Made by a program: the position numbers and the translations under genes. 64,000 nt of DNA. It comes from VXNE01 sp965203615. GTDB lineage: Bacteria > Pseudomonadota > Gammaproteobacteria > Pseudomonadales > Azotimanducaceae. Below, piece after piece: positions 27,490-36,202 of the stretch. The notes under the pieces are model-generated. The model saw nothing but the letters and a program-made list of their open reading frames with translations, searched no databases and was not told where the DNA came from. Location: positions 3,596,001-3,660,000 of the forward strand of contig OZ241900.1 in NCBI GenBank assembly GCA_965203615.1. Direction: 5' to 3'. Every line of letters begins with the position of its first letter. Within the stretch, counting starts at the first letter, position 1.

Positions 27490-28887
27490 CTACGAGGCGG
27501 CCACCAGTAGCGCGTCCAGGAGGTCGTCCCTTTCCTCCTGTGCGGAAAGCACTGCGTCCTGGTTGAAGATGCGCATGGCGTCGGCGGATTCCAGGCGACG
27601 CCCCGCCTTCCCCAGGAGTTCCACCACGCGCTCCCGGGGCTCTCCCGCCGCGAGGCAAGCCGATGCCAACCAGGCATGACCGTAGCCATCGAGCCCATGG
27701 ATTTGATCGGCGCGATGGAATAGCTCCATCGCCAACTCGTGGCGGCGTTCCCAGTGCATGAGTGCGCCGAGGTTGCTGTAGGAAACGCCGATCGTCTCGA
27801 CCGGCCAGCCACAGTCTTCGAGGAAGGCCCGGTAGGCTTCGACGGCTTCGGTGATGACTTGCGGGTCGCCTTGCCGAATCGCATTGCCCACCTTCTGCTG
27901 TTCGAATCTCTGTTCGGCCCAGACCCGCTCGGACCAGTCGGGGTCCTCGGCCAGGATGTCTGCCATGCGGCGGATCAGGGAATCGATTTCGTTGGCATGC
28001 TGCGCAAAGTCGAGGAGGCCCATGTTCATGACTGCCGTATGCAGAAGCTCATAGCGTGCGCTACGGTTCTCCGGCGTGGGCACGGTGCCGGCGTCGACCT
28101 TCCGGAACAGCGCAATCCACTCTGAGCACTTTCCCGCTTGGGACCAGCTTCCCGAAATGGTCGAGTTCTCCATCGTGTCGGGCCACTCGGTAGCGGGACG
28201 GTGGTCCATGACGTACTCGACGTGGGCTCGATGGACCGCGACGGCGTTTTCGTGCCGCGCAAGCCCACATAGGGCGAGGACAAGCTGGATTGTCGCGATC
28301 GAACGATCTTCGAAGGTCCCGTCCTGGTCGAGATACCGTTGACATAGCTCCGCCACGTTGGCCGAGTCGTGCCGGCAGAAGTAGATGAAGTTCGCCAGGC
28401 GCACTGCACCAGGGTCCATCCGCGAACTCGCGGTCAGGGGGCGCAGCAGGTTCAGCGCCTCGTCCAGCAGGTGAGATAGCCGGCTTGGCGGGTCGAAACT
28501 TGATCGGTCCAGGTATTCGGCGACCAGGGCACGAGCGCGTTCCAGTCGACCACGTGGTTCCGACTCGTTGCCGGTTTCCATGCCGATCTCATGACGAATG
28601 GCCTGGACGACCTCCGCTGTCTTCGCGGCATGCCCCTCAAGTTGATTCTGCAGCATGACGAGCCGGTCAGCCGCCGATACGGCCAACAGCTTTCGGATCT
28701 CGTCCAGGGAGAAACCAAAGCCCTGGTATCGACCGATGCGTCGCAGGGCTCGGATGTCCTCATCGCTGTAGAGCCGATACCCTGTCGCAGAGCGTGCGGA
28801 CGGATGAAGCAGGCCGATGGTGTCATAGTGGTGCAGCGCGCGAACGGTCAGTCCTGACAACGCTGACGCTTCGCTCACCATGTGCAT
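27490..28887 (-). CDS. MerR-family regulator with long C-terminal helical domain
   Basis: 465 residues. The N-terminal ~75 residues are a MerR winged helix (SGLTVRALHHYDTIGLL, GYRLYSDEDIRALRRI), followed by the dimerisation helix. The remaining ~340 residues are helical and contain TPR-like pieces (VSYSNLGALMHWERRHELAMELFHRA). They are far longer than the usual effector domains and have no metal-binding Cys pair typical of CueR/ZntR. It may sense a ligand or protein partner through the repeat domain. ATG 28887 has GGAGAG upstream. It converges with the DsbD gene, separated by only 6 bases. Confidence 0.82.
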   Translation of the reverse strand: MHMVSEASALSGLTVRALHHYDTIGLLHPSARSATGYRLYSDEDIRALRRIGRYQGFGFSLDEIRKLLAVSAADRLVMLQNQLEGHAAKTAEVVQAIRHEIGMETGNESEPRGRLERARALVAEYLDRSSFDPPSRLSHLLDEALNLLRPLTASSRMDPGAVRLANFIYFCRHDSANVAELCQRYLDQDGTFEDRSIATIQLVLALCGLARHENAVAVHRAHVEYVMDHRPATEWPDTMENSTISGSWSQAGKCSEWIALFRKVDAGTVPTPENRSARYELLHTAVMNMGLLDFAQHANEIDSLIRRMADILAEDPDWSERVWAEQRFEQQKVGNAIRQGDPQVITEAVEAYRAFLEDCGWPVETIGVSYSNLGALMHWERRHELAMELFHRADQIHGLDGYGHAWLASACLAAGEPRERVVELLGKAGRRLESADAMRIFNQDAVLSAQEERDDLLDALLVAAS

Positions 28888-28917
28888 GAAGCTCTCCAGA
28901 TGTCGACCGGTTCGATC

Positions 28918-28948
28918 ACGATAGAACCTGACGTAGGGGGAGAGTCAA
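28918..28948 (-). promoter_or_regulatory. MerR-type promoter with 19-bp spacer upstream of the MerR gene
   Basis: On the minus strand TTGACT (-35, 28943-28948) and TATCGT (-10, 28918-28923) are separated by exactly 19 bases. This is the stretched spacing at which MerR-family proteins bind and twist promoter DNA. It lies about 30 bases upstream of the regulator's ATG, so autoregulation is likely. A 17-base alternative -10 (TCTATC, 28920-28925) overlaps it. Confidence 0.5.
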
Positions 28949-28960
28949 GCGTCGTGCCGT

Positions 28961-30493
28961 TCAGTCGGTCCGGGGCGGGCTCTCTTCCTGGGCTGCCGGC
29001 AGCGTGATCTTGAACGCCGCGCCGGTTTTCGCGGGCGCAAGCTCGATCGTGCCGCCCGCCGCGCGCAGCAGCGAGCGACTGATCGCGAGGCCCAGGCCCG
29101 TGCCGCCGTCGTCGCGCCGCGTGGTGAAGAACGGTTCGAATATGCGGCTCTGATTCCTTTCGGATATCCCGGGACCATTGTCTTCCACCAGAACTTCGAC
29201 GTGGTCGCCACGGGTCTCGGCGCCCACGTCGATTCGCGATGCGCCGTGCTCCAGCGCATTGTTCACCAGGTTCGTGAGCGCGGCTTCCAGAGAATCCCGG
29301 CGAATGTGCGCGCGTACGCTGGCGTCGGCCGGTGCGCGCACCGTGGCTTGATCCAGGCTTCGCGCCACATCGAGCACATCGGTGACCTTATCGCCGCTTC
29401 CGATATCGGCCTGGGCGAGCTCCAGCAGGCGCAGCATCAGGCGATTCAGCCGTTCGACATCCGAGCGCGCGTTGTCGAGAAAGCGTTTTCGCTCCTGCGG
29501 TGTCATTTCGTCGAGATGGTCGTGCAGCACCTCGACGGTCCCGCGCAGCGCGGCGAGCGGCGTCTTGAACTCGTGACTCACGTGCTGGGCGAAATCGCGC
29601 AGGAAAACGGTCCGCTGCTGCAGGTTCCTCGCCATCGCGGCCACGCTGTCCGCGAGGCGCGCGATCTCCACCACGCGATACGGACGCTGCGCTTCGAACT
29701 CGGCGGTTTCACCCGAGGCGAGTCGTTCCGAGCCCCGGGCTATGCGGTGAATCGGCATAACCAGCGTACGGGAGGTGAACAACGCGATGCCCACCACCAC
29801 GGCCAGGATAAGCACTGCCGCCTGGAGGAGGAGATAGCGTTTCGCATACAGGGTGTCGAAGATGTTGACCGGCGCCCTGGAAAGCACCACGGCCCCAATC
29901 GTCTGCCCGTTGAACAGGATCGGGCTCGCGACGAACACCAGCGTCGCGCCGCCCCGGCCGATTGGCGGCGGATCGTGTTGGGGTTTGAGGCGACGCAACC
30001 GGCTGTTGTCGACGCCCGCGAGCGCGTCGGCCACTTCTTCGCTTGGCAAGATCGACAGTCCCATATCGGTCTCGGTCGTGGCTACCACAACGCCGCCCGC
30101 GTCGACCACGCGCACGCTTGCGAGGCCAACCGATTGTGCGTCCTTCAGCATCGGCGTCAGATCGGCGCCGGCGCGCAGTGCCATGGGGTCGGCCGCCGGG
30201 CCGGCGGTGGCCGGCGGGAATGGCGGATGAACGGGGGATTCCACGAAGTCGAGTTGCGGCAGGCGGGGACCCGTCGGCGCTGCGTCTGGACGGGTGCCGG
30301 CGGTGCCGAGGGCGTTGCCGTACGCGGCGCGATACGATGCGGCGATGAAGGCGGCCTGGGTGATCAACGCCGATTCGGTCTGGCGCAGCAGAACGCTTTC
30401 GTACAGGCGCAGCACCTGGATGCTCGCGACCGGAAGGACCAGGACGAACAGGCTGACAACGAGGAGGACGGTCCGAAGCCGGAGCCGGAACAT
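28961..30493 (-). CDS. sensor histidine kinase (ChvG-like)
   Basis: 510 residues: first membrane helix (LLVVSLFVLVLPVASIQVL), a ~220-residue periplasmic sensor region, second helix (LLQAAVLILAVVVGIALF), HAMP linker, HisKA phosphoacceptor (HVSHEFKTPLAALRG) and an HATPase with N box (NLVNNALEHG), G1 (VEDNGPGIS) and G2 (GTGLGLAISRS). The start ATG overlaps the response-regulator stop as TGATG, so the pair is translationally coupled. A longer upstream frame exists but is shadow sequence of the regulator. The periplasmic stimulus is unknown; the cation-efflux gene in the same operon hints at a metal or envelope signal. Confidence 0.9.
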   Translation of the reverse strand: MFRLRLRTVLLVVSLFVLVLPVASIQVLRLYESVLLRQTESALITQAAFIAASYRAAYGNALGTAGTRPDAAPTGPRLPQLDFVESPVHPPFPPATAGPAADPMALRAGADLTPMLKDAQSVGLASVRVVDAGGVVVATTETDMGLSILPSEEVADALAGVDNSRLRRLKPQHDPPPIGRGGATLVFVASPILFNGQTIGAVVLSRAPVNIFDTLYAKRYLLLQAAVLILAVVVGIALFTSRTLVMPIHRIARGSERLASGETAEFEAQRPYRVVEIARLADSVAAMARNLQQRTVFLRDFAQHVSHEFKTPLAALRGTVEVLHDHLDEMTPQERKRFLDNARSDVERLNRLMLRLLELAQADIGSGDKVTDVLDVARSLDQATVRAPADASVRAHIRRDSLEAALTNLVNNALEHGASRIDVGAETRGDHVEVLVEDNGPGISERNQSRIFEPFFTTRRDDGGTGLGLAISRSLLRAAGGTIELAPAKTGAAFKITLPAAQEESPPRTD

Positions 30494-31179
30494 CAGTCGA
30501 AGCTGAGTCGATAGCCGACGCCATGCACGGTGCGAATGGGATCGGTACCGGCGGCGCGCAGCTTTTCGCGCAGCCGCCGTATGTGGCTGTCGATCGTGCG
30601 GTCGCTGACGATGCGCCGTTCGGGATAGGCGCCGCGCATCAGCGTTTCCCGGTCCACCGCATTCCCCGCGCGCCGGCCGAGCGTGGTCAGCATGCCGAAC
30701 TCCGTGCGCGTCAGCGTCAACGCTTCGCCATCGAGATAAGCCAACCTTGCGCCGACATCGATCCGCAACGGGCCGGACTCGATGGTTGCCGAGTCGTTCG
30801 CCCGCAGCGCGTCGATGCGGCGAAACATGGCCTGGACGCGGGCGAGGAGTTCGCGCGGGCTGAAGGGTTTGGTCACGTAGTCGTCGCCGCCGGCGTCCAG
30901 CCCGATGATTCGGTCCACGACCTGGTCCTTGGAGGACAGGAACAGGATGGGCACGTTGGAAGTCCGGCGAATGGCCCGGCAAACGTCGATGCCTTCGATC
31001 TCCGGCATCAGGATGTCGAGCAGAATGAGGTCGGGCGCGCTCGACTCGGCCATGTCGAGCGCCTCGCGTCCGTCGGCGGCTTCCAGTACTTCAAATCCGG
31101 CGCGCCGGATCGTGAACGACACGACATCGCGGATGTGGGCATCGTCGTCGACTACAAGTACTTTGCGGGGACCGGGCAT
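30493..31179 (-). CDS. OmpR-family response regulator
   Basis: 228 residues: receiver domain with the acidic cluster VVDDD, phosphoacceptor Asp55 (LILLDILMP), the Ser of LFLSS and Lys in TKPF, followed by a winged-helix DNA-binding domain (LTRTEFGMLTTLGRR, SDRTIDSHIRRLREKLR, VHGVGYRLS). ATG 31179 begins the canonical receiver strand; an in-frame upstream extension reads through the end of the efflux gene and is not needed. It starts 1 base after the cation-efflux stop and overlaps the kinase gene. Its targets may include its own operon. Confidence 0.92.
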   Translation of the reverse strand: MPGPRKVLVVDDDAHIRDVVSFTIRRAGFEVLEAADGREALDMAESSAPDLILLDILMPEIEGIDVCRAIRRTSNVPILFLSSKDQVVDRIIGLDAGGDDYVTKPFSPRELLARVQAMFRRIDALRANDSATIESGPLRIDVGARLAYLDGEALTLTRTEFGMLTTLGRRAGNAVDRETLMRGAYPERRIVSDRTIDSHIRRLREKLRAAGTDPIRTVHGVGYRLSFD

Positions 31180-31180
31180 T

Positions 31181-32041
31181 TCAAACGTCGGGGCAATCGC
31201 CCCGTTCCACCTGGATGGTGCAATGGTGGATGCCGAACCTGTCGAGGAGCACGGACTTGATGTCCCCGATCGCGGTGTGCAGATCGGTCCCGTCGACGAG
31301 GTTGGCATGCAGCGTCATCACCGGTGTATTGCTGGTGAGCGACCATACGTGCACGGCGTGAACATCGCGCAACCCGGCAACGCCGGCTGCGAGCGCGGCA
31401 CGAATATCAACGACGTTGATGCCGGGCGGAGTGCCCTGGAGGAGTATGTGGCCGGACTCGCGCAGCACCCGCCACGCCCCTCGCGAGAGAATCGCGGCAA
31501 TCCCGACGGCGAGCAGCGGATCCGCATACACCCAGTCGAACACCAGCACGATCACGGCCGCGACGATGGCGGCGACGGATCCGAGCAAATCGCCGAGCAC
31601 GTGCAGGGCCGCACTCCGGACGTTGAGGTTCTGCGAACGGTGGAGCATGCGGTAGACAACGATATTGACGGCGAGGCCCAGGGTGCCGATGACCAGCACG
31701 GGCACGGGAAGCATGGGTTCCGCCTCGCGCAGCCTGGATATCGCTTCGAACAGAATCCACACGATCAGGACGACAAGCGTCATTCCGTTGACGAATGCGG
31801 CGAGGACCTGGGAGCGCTGATAGCCGTAGCTCATGCGCTCGTCCGGTTCGCGGCGGGAGAGCCGCGCGGCGAACCAGGAAATGCCCAGGGCGGACGCGTC
31901 GAGCAACATGTGCGCGGCGTCCGCCAGCAACGTCAGTGAATTCGCAAGCAGGCCGCCGGCCGCTTCCGCCAGCATGAACAGCACGATGATCACCAACGCG
32001 TTTCGCAGCAGGCGTTCGTCGCGATCGATCGATCGTCTCAT
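31181..32041 (-). CDS. cation diffusion facilitator (CDF) family metal efflux protein
   Basis: 286 residues with six hydrophobic segments and a cytoplasmic C-terminal domain. The metal-site pairs characteristic of zinc-type CDF transporters are present: LLADAAHMLLD in helix 2 (Asp and His, HxxxD) and ALHVLGDLLGS in helix 5 (HxxxD). The C-terminal domain ends in a His/Cys segment (FGIHHCTIQVE, GDCPDV). It would export Zn, Co, Cd or similar ions by proton antiport. Its ATG overlaps the GNAT stop (ATGA) and its stop lies next to the response-regulator start, so metal export and signalling are cotranscribed. Confidence 0.9.
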   Translation of the reverse strand: MRRSIDRDERLLRNALVIIVLFMLAEAAGGLLANSLTLLADAAHMLLDASALGISWFAARLSRREPDERMSYGYQRSQVLAAFVNGMTLVVLIVWILFEAISRLREAEPMLPVPVLVIGTLGLAVNIVVYRMLHRSQNLNVRSAALHVLGDLLGSVAAIVAAVIVLVFDWVYADPLLAVGIAAILSRGAWRVLRESGHILLQGTPPGINVVDIRAALAAGVAGLRDVHAVHVWSLTSNTPVMTLHANLVDGTDLHTAIGDIKSVLLDRFGIHHCTIQVERGDCPDV

Positions 32042-32511
32042 CGCAGCTTCTTGGCCATGCGTACCGCCGTCTCTATGCCGTCGTAGTAGCGGGGAATGGA
32101 GGATCCGGACTTGTAGCCCTGCTTGCGATAGAACATGCGGGCGCCGACATTCCGTTCCCGGACTTCCAGTTCGATCTTCTTGACGCCCGCGACGTTGGCT
32201 GTCTTCTCCAGCCAGGCCAACATTTCGCGCGCCAACCCGCGGCGGCGCATGCGCGGTCTCACCGCGAGCAGAATCAGGTGCGCCTCCTCGAGCGCGTACT
32301 GCATGATGCCGAATCCGACGATAATCCTGCCGTGCGTGGCGGGCAATCGCGCGCACAGAACGACCGTGTCCGGACTCGCGATCAGGTTCTCGATTGCCGG
32401 CACCCGCCAGCGCCATCCCAGGCCCCGCTCGATGTAGTCGCGCGACATGGTGGCAAGCGTCGGCGCGTCCTGTCGCGTTGCCAACCCGAGTTCCCTGGGG
32501 GCCAGTTCCAT
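32038..32511 (-). CDS. GNAT N-acetyltransferase (RimI-like)
   Basis: 157 residues. The acetyl-CoA pyrophosphate loop motif A is visible as VRPRMRRRGLAREML, preceded by the AHLILLAV strand and followed by a RimI-like NVGARMFYRKQGYK. It is the first gene of the efflux/two-component operon and is coupled to the CDF gene by ATGA. The acceptor could be a ribosomal protein N terminus or a small metabolite; the sequence does not decide. The promoter must lie in the 80-base gap shared with the divergent enoyl-CoA hydratase gene. Confidence 0.85.
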   Translation of the reverse strand: MELAPRELGLATRQDAPTLATMSRDYIERGLGWRWRVPAIENLIASPDTVVLCARLPATHGRIIVGFGIMQYALEEAHLILLAVRPRMRRRGLAREMLAWLEKTANVAGVKKIELEVRERNVGARMFYRKQGYKSGSSIPRYYDGIETAVRMAKKLR

Positions 32512-32591
32512 TGCCCGATTATTGCAGAAACGCAGAAGGCTTCGCGCCGTCGCATGGTAGAGTGCCAGCAGCGCGGCGCACGAGGGCCACG

Positions 32592-33365
32592 ATGGAATTC
32601 GACAGGGTTTCGCTCGACATCGACGGCGCCGTCGCCGTGATGACGTTGAGTCGCCCCGAGGTGCTGAACGCCGTGGACGACGCCATGCTGGAGGGCATGG
32701 CCGATGTTGCCGCGGAGATTCGTTCCCGGGGAACCGAGGTCCGGTGCTTTTTGGTCACGGGCGCGGGACGCGGGTTTTGCTCCGGTGCCGACCTCGCGGA
32801 GACAGGCAAAAGGCAACGCGACAGGCTACGCAACGCCTACCATCCGGTCCTGTTGGAATGGCGCGATCTGCCCATGCCCATCGTCACCGCGGTCAACGGA
32901 CCGGCTGCGGGCATCGGCATGAGTTTCGCCCTGATGGGCGACATCATCTGCGCGTCGAGGAGCGCCTACTTCCTGCAGGCGTTCGCCCGCGTTGGATTGG
33001 TCCCGGACGGCGGTGCGACCTACATGCTCCCGAGACGCATCGGTTGGAGCCGGGCGATGGAACTCTCCCTGCTCGCCGAACGGCTACCGGCCGACCGGGC
33101 ACTCGAGTGGGGCCTCGTGAACCGGGTGTTCGACGACAACGCGGCCCTCATGGAGGGGGCGATGCAAATCGCCCGCAAACTGGCAGCGGGACCGAAGTCG
33201 CTGGCCATGATCCGCCATGCCTACTGGTCCACCTGGGACGGTTCCTACGAGCAGCAACTCGACCTCGAGGCTCGATTGCAGAGCGCGGCGTCGGCGACCC
33301 GCGACGCGACGGAGGGCGCCCGGGCATTTCGTGAGAAACGGAACGCGAATTTCACCGGAAGCTAG
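32592..33365 (+). CDS. enoyl-CoA hydratase/isomerase family protein
   Basis: 257 residues of the crotonase fold. It has the oxyanion-hole segments GRGFCSGADLAE and NGPAAGIGMSFALMGD, then FARVGLVPDGGATYMLPR. The catalytic acid position of hydratases in the second segment is not a clear Glu pair, so isomerase or another crotonase activity is possible. ATG 32592 follows CGAGGGCC; the longer upstream frame has no support. It is divergent from the GNAT/efflux operon and is followed by a strong bidirectional hairpin. It probably works with the CoA-transferase and other CoA genes of the window. Confidence 0.87.
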   Translation: MEFDRVSLDIDGAVAVMTLSRPEVLNAVDDAMLEGMADVAAEIRSRGTEVRCFLVTGAGRGFCSGADLAETGKRQRDRLRNAYHPVLLEWRDLPMPIVTAVNGPAAGIGMSFALMGDIICASRSAYFLQAFARVGLVPDGGATYMLPRRIGWSRAMELSLLAERLPADRALEWGLVNRVFDDNAALMEGAMQIARKLAAGPKSLAMIRHAYWSTWDGSYEQQLDLEARLQSAASATRDATEGARAFREKRNANFTGS

Positions 33366-33484
33366 CCGGCATATCTCACCAAGTCGCTTGTCGAATGATT
33401 GATGGTGATTACGTTTCAATCAGATGCGTTCGTTTCGCGGAGGTTCTGCGGGATACAGCCTGCGCTGCCGCGCCCTCGCTGGTC

Positions 33485-33567
33485 TTTTTTCCGCGTGCGG
33501 GCACGTGCTCGCTACACCATAAGCGGCGGCTATGCTTCCGCTCGCGAGCACCCGCACGCGAAAAAAA
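33485..33567. terminator. bidirectional T-run/A-run hairpin between convergent genes
   Basis: A long inverted repeat: left arm 33485-33512 begins TTTTTT then CGCGTGCGGG and GTGCTCGC; right arm 33544-33567 reads GCGAGCAC then CCGCACGCG and AAAAAAA. The arms pair over about 24 bases with a 4-base bulge, and T/A tracts flank the stem. It can terminate both the enoyl-CoA hydratase transcript (+) and the CoA-transferase transcript (-), which converge here. It lies in the 241-base gap, and I see nothing else in that gap. Confidence 0.75.
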
Positions 33568-33606
33568 TCCTGCGCGATCATCGCGGCCCTTGGTGAGACA
33601 TGCGGG

Positions 33607-36048
33607 CTAGCCGTCGAGCGTGCCGGTGATGCCGGCGGCCACGAGCGCTTCGTACTCGCGCTCGTCGATGCCCAGTTCCTCCGCGAGCACTTCCCGGCTG
33701 TGCTGACCGACACAGGGGGCGGGACCGATCGGGATGCAAGGTCCGGATGAGAATCGCCAGGGCCGTCCCGGCAGCCATGTCTTCCCGGTCTCGGGGTGAT
33801 CGATCGAGGAGATGAACCCCGACGCCTGCAAGTGCGGGTCGGGCCTCGAGTACAACTCGTAAAGCGGGACGACCCTTGCGGCAGCGATGCCGAGGGCGCC
33901 GAGGACATGCTCGGCATCCGTGGCGTCCTTGTCCCGGCACCAATCGCCGATGAGGGCGTCCAGCTCCGCTTCGTTTGCCTTTCTCAACGGCATGGTCGAA
34001 AAGCGTGCATCGGCCAGGCGCGGGTCGGCAATGTGCGCGGCCAGCGCGTCCCAGGCGGCGTCGGTTTCGGCAGCCAGTGCAAGCCACTCGCCGCCCCGGG
34101 TCTGGTAGCAGTTGTGCGGTGCGATCCGCTCATGGCGATTGCCCTGGGGGCGGGGCAGGGCGTTCGTTGCGTCGTATTCCAGAATCGCCTGGCCGCAGAC
34201 CACCGCGACCGCCTCCATCATCGACAGGTCAATGCGCTGGGCCTCGCCCGAGTGATCCCTCTGCCGAAGCGCCGCCATGATGGTCGCGGCAAGAAAGTAG
34301 CCGGCGATGGGATCGGGATACAGGCCGCCCGAATTCTTGCCCGAGTCGCCCTCGTAGCCATGTAGCGACGAAAAGCCCGCCATCGGTTCCGTGGTGGTGC
34401 CGTTGCCCGGATATTTCCGGTACGGACCGTCCTCGCCGTAGGCGGAAATGGACGCCCAGACCATGCCTGGCCGAAGCCGTTGCAGCTTCTCGAGGGTGAT
34501 GCCCCAGGACGGCATCACCGAAGGCCGGAAATTGTCCACGAGGACGTCGAATCGGGGCAGCAGGCGCCATAGGATCTCCTTGCCACGCGGATTCTTGAGA
34601 TCGATGGTCACTTCGCGCTTGTGCAGGTTGACGGAGTTGTACAGCCCCTGGGTGTTGAGTGGATGCTGCGCCAGATCCGGGTTGACGACTCCCGAGGGCA
34701 CGCGGTTGTACACGCGGCGGAACACGTCTGGCCGGTCCAGGGATGCGACCTGCACGACGTCCGCTCCCAGCAGGGCAAGCACTTCGGAGGCGAACGCGCC
34801 GGACCACGCCTGGCTGAAACTCAGCACCCGGACGCCACCAAGCGGCCCCGCATCGGGCTGGGTTCCGCTTGGGTCTTGCGGGACATTGGCTTCGACGTTG
34901 ACCCTGACAGATGTCCTCTCCGCCAAGGCGGCCTCGATCTCGTCGTGGTGTGCGTCGAGACGGGGCGCGGGACGCCTGAGTCGCCATGGATCGGGATGCA
35001 GTTTGGCCGGCGCACCGGCGGCGCGGACAGGCGCATCTTCGATGTGCGTTTGCACGATGAAATCGCGTGCGGCGAGTTGCGCGTTGTCGACGAGGTCCTC
35101 GATGTCCTGCATGACGCCGATCACGCAACGCAACTTCGCCAGTGCGTGGAATACGGGCCAGCGTTCAAGCGCAGGGAGCGTTTCGGTCATGGCGCGGCGC
35201 ACTCCGCGCAGGTCCTGGGAGTGTCGGCCAATGTCCGGTATCAGTTCCTCGCGCCGGCCGAATTCCGCCAGGTTCATCGCTTCCATCGCCTGTGTCCAGT
35301 TGCGGAAGTCACCTACCGCAAAAGCCATTCGCCCGTCGGCGAGATCCCAAAGCGGTCCGGACTGGCCGCGTCGCCGACCGCCGACCGGTCCGACGGTGGT
35401 GCCGCGATCCTCGTATACGGCGGCGACGCCCCATGGATGTACGGTCAATGCGAGTGCTTCGAGTTCGCTTACATCTACACGTTCCACCGCTTGCCGGGCA
35501 CCTCGGCGCCGCATCGCCGCGGCGGCGGCGATGAAGCCTGTGACGCCGCCGACGACCCCGGCCTGGTCGAGCGGCATCCGCAACGGGGCCTCGTCGCGAT
35601 AGCCGTTGATGAAGGCCCAGCCGACCCGGGCGCTCGCCGTAAGGTTGTTTCCGGCTCGTCCCGTCAAGGGGCTCTCGAGGCCGTGCGGCGTGATGGACAG
35701 GTGTACCGCGTTGGGGGGAAGCCCTTCCAGCGAATCCGCCAAAGGCGTTCCCGACAGCTTGTCGTGCGTCGTGATGATGACGTCCGCTGCCGCGATCAGT
35801 GCATCGAGCGTGTCCCCGCCATCGACAACGATAGAGCGCTTGTTCCAGTTCGCGTAGGCATGCGCGACGCTGCCTTCGACGGTGGGCCGGTTGTCCAGAA
35901 ACGGGGGTTCTGAACGCAGGGGGTGGCCTTCCGGCGGTTCCGCCAGGATCACGTCGGCGCCGAAGTCGCCGAACAGGCGCGCCGCGAACGCGCCGGACAG
36001 GCGGTCCGACAGGTCCACAACGCAAATTCCATCGAACGCTGTCGTCAT
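33607..36048 (-). CDS. double-domain CaiB/BaiF (class III) CoA-transferase
   Basis: 813 residues, twice the family norm, made of two fused CoA-transferase family III domains. The N domain begins FDGICVVDLSDRLSGAFAARLFGDFGADV. The C domain begins VRVLSFSQAWSGAFASEVLALLGADVVQV and has NLHKREVTIDLKNPRGKEIL and DVLVDNFRPSVM. Where class III enzymes usually carry the catalytic Asp (PG-x-D loop), the C domain reads PGNGTTTEP. The N domain also lacks an obvious Asp there (GRAGNNLTAS), so activity may be altered or rely on another residue. ATG 36048 gives the canonical N terminus. It is divergent from the serine hydrolase. Confidence 0.85.
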   Translation of the reverse strand: MTTAFDGICVVDLSDRLSGAFAARLFGDFGADVILAEPPEGHPLRSEPPFLDNRPTVEGSVAHAYANWNKRSIVVDGGDTLDALIAAADVIITTHDKLSGTPLADSLEGLPPNAVHLSITPHGLESPLTGRAGNNLTASARVGWAFINGYRDEAPLRMPLDQAGVVGGVTGFIAAAAAMRRRGARQAVERVDVSELEALALTVHPWGVAAVYEDRGTTVGPVGGRRRGQSGPLWDLADGRMAFAVGDFRNWTQAMEAMNLAEFGRREELIPDIGRHSQDLRGVRRAMTETLPALERWPVFHALAKLRCVIGVMQDIEDLVDNAQLAARDFIVQTHIEDAPVRAAGAPAKLHPDPWRLRRPAPRLDAHHDEIEAALAERTSVRVNVEANVPQDPSGTQPDAGPLGGVRVLSFSQAWSGAFASEVLALLGADVVQVASLDRPDVFRRVYNRVPSGVVNPDLAQHPLNTQGLYNSVNLHKREVTIDLKNPRGKEILWRLLPRFDVLVDNFRPSVMPSWGITLEKLQRLRPGMVWASISAYGEDGPYRKYPGNGTTTEPMAGFSSLHGYEGDSGKNSGGLYPDPIAGYFLAATIMAALRQRDHSGEAQRIDLSMMEAVAVVCGQAILEYDATNALPRPQGNRHERIAPHNCYQTRGGEWLALAAETDAAWDALAAHIADPRLADARFSTMPLRKANEAELDALIGDWCRDKDATDAEHVLGALGIAAARVVPLYELYSRPDPHLQASGFISSIDHPETGKTWLPGRPWRFSSGPCIPIGPAPCVGQHSREVLAEELGIDEREYEALVAAGITGTLDG

Positions 36049-36202
36049 GTGCGGGGCGGGGGGAAACAATCGGCGTTGCGAATTATGCCCTATCGCGAAT
36101 TGCGGGAGGGGAAACCCCGTTGCACGGGGAAACAACGCCGAAGACGTTGGCTGTGGGGCGCTTCCATGGGAAACTCCGGCGCTGGAAGATTGGAAGGGCG
36201 CC

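Noticed and set aside
30494..30982. N-terminal extension of the histidine kinase through the response-regulator gene
   Set aside because: The extension is out-of-frame regulator sequence; ATG 30493 begins a proper membrane helix and overlaps the regulator stop.
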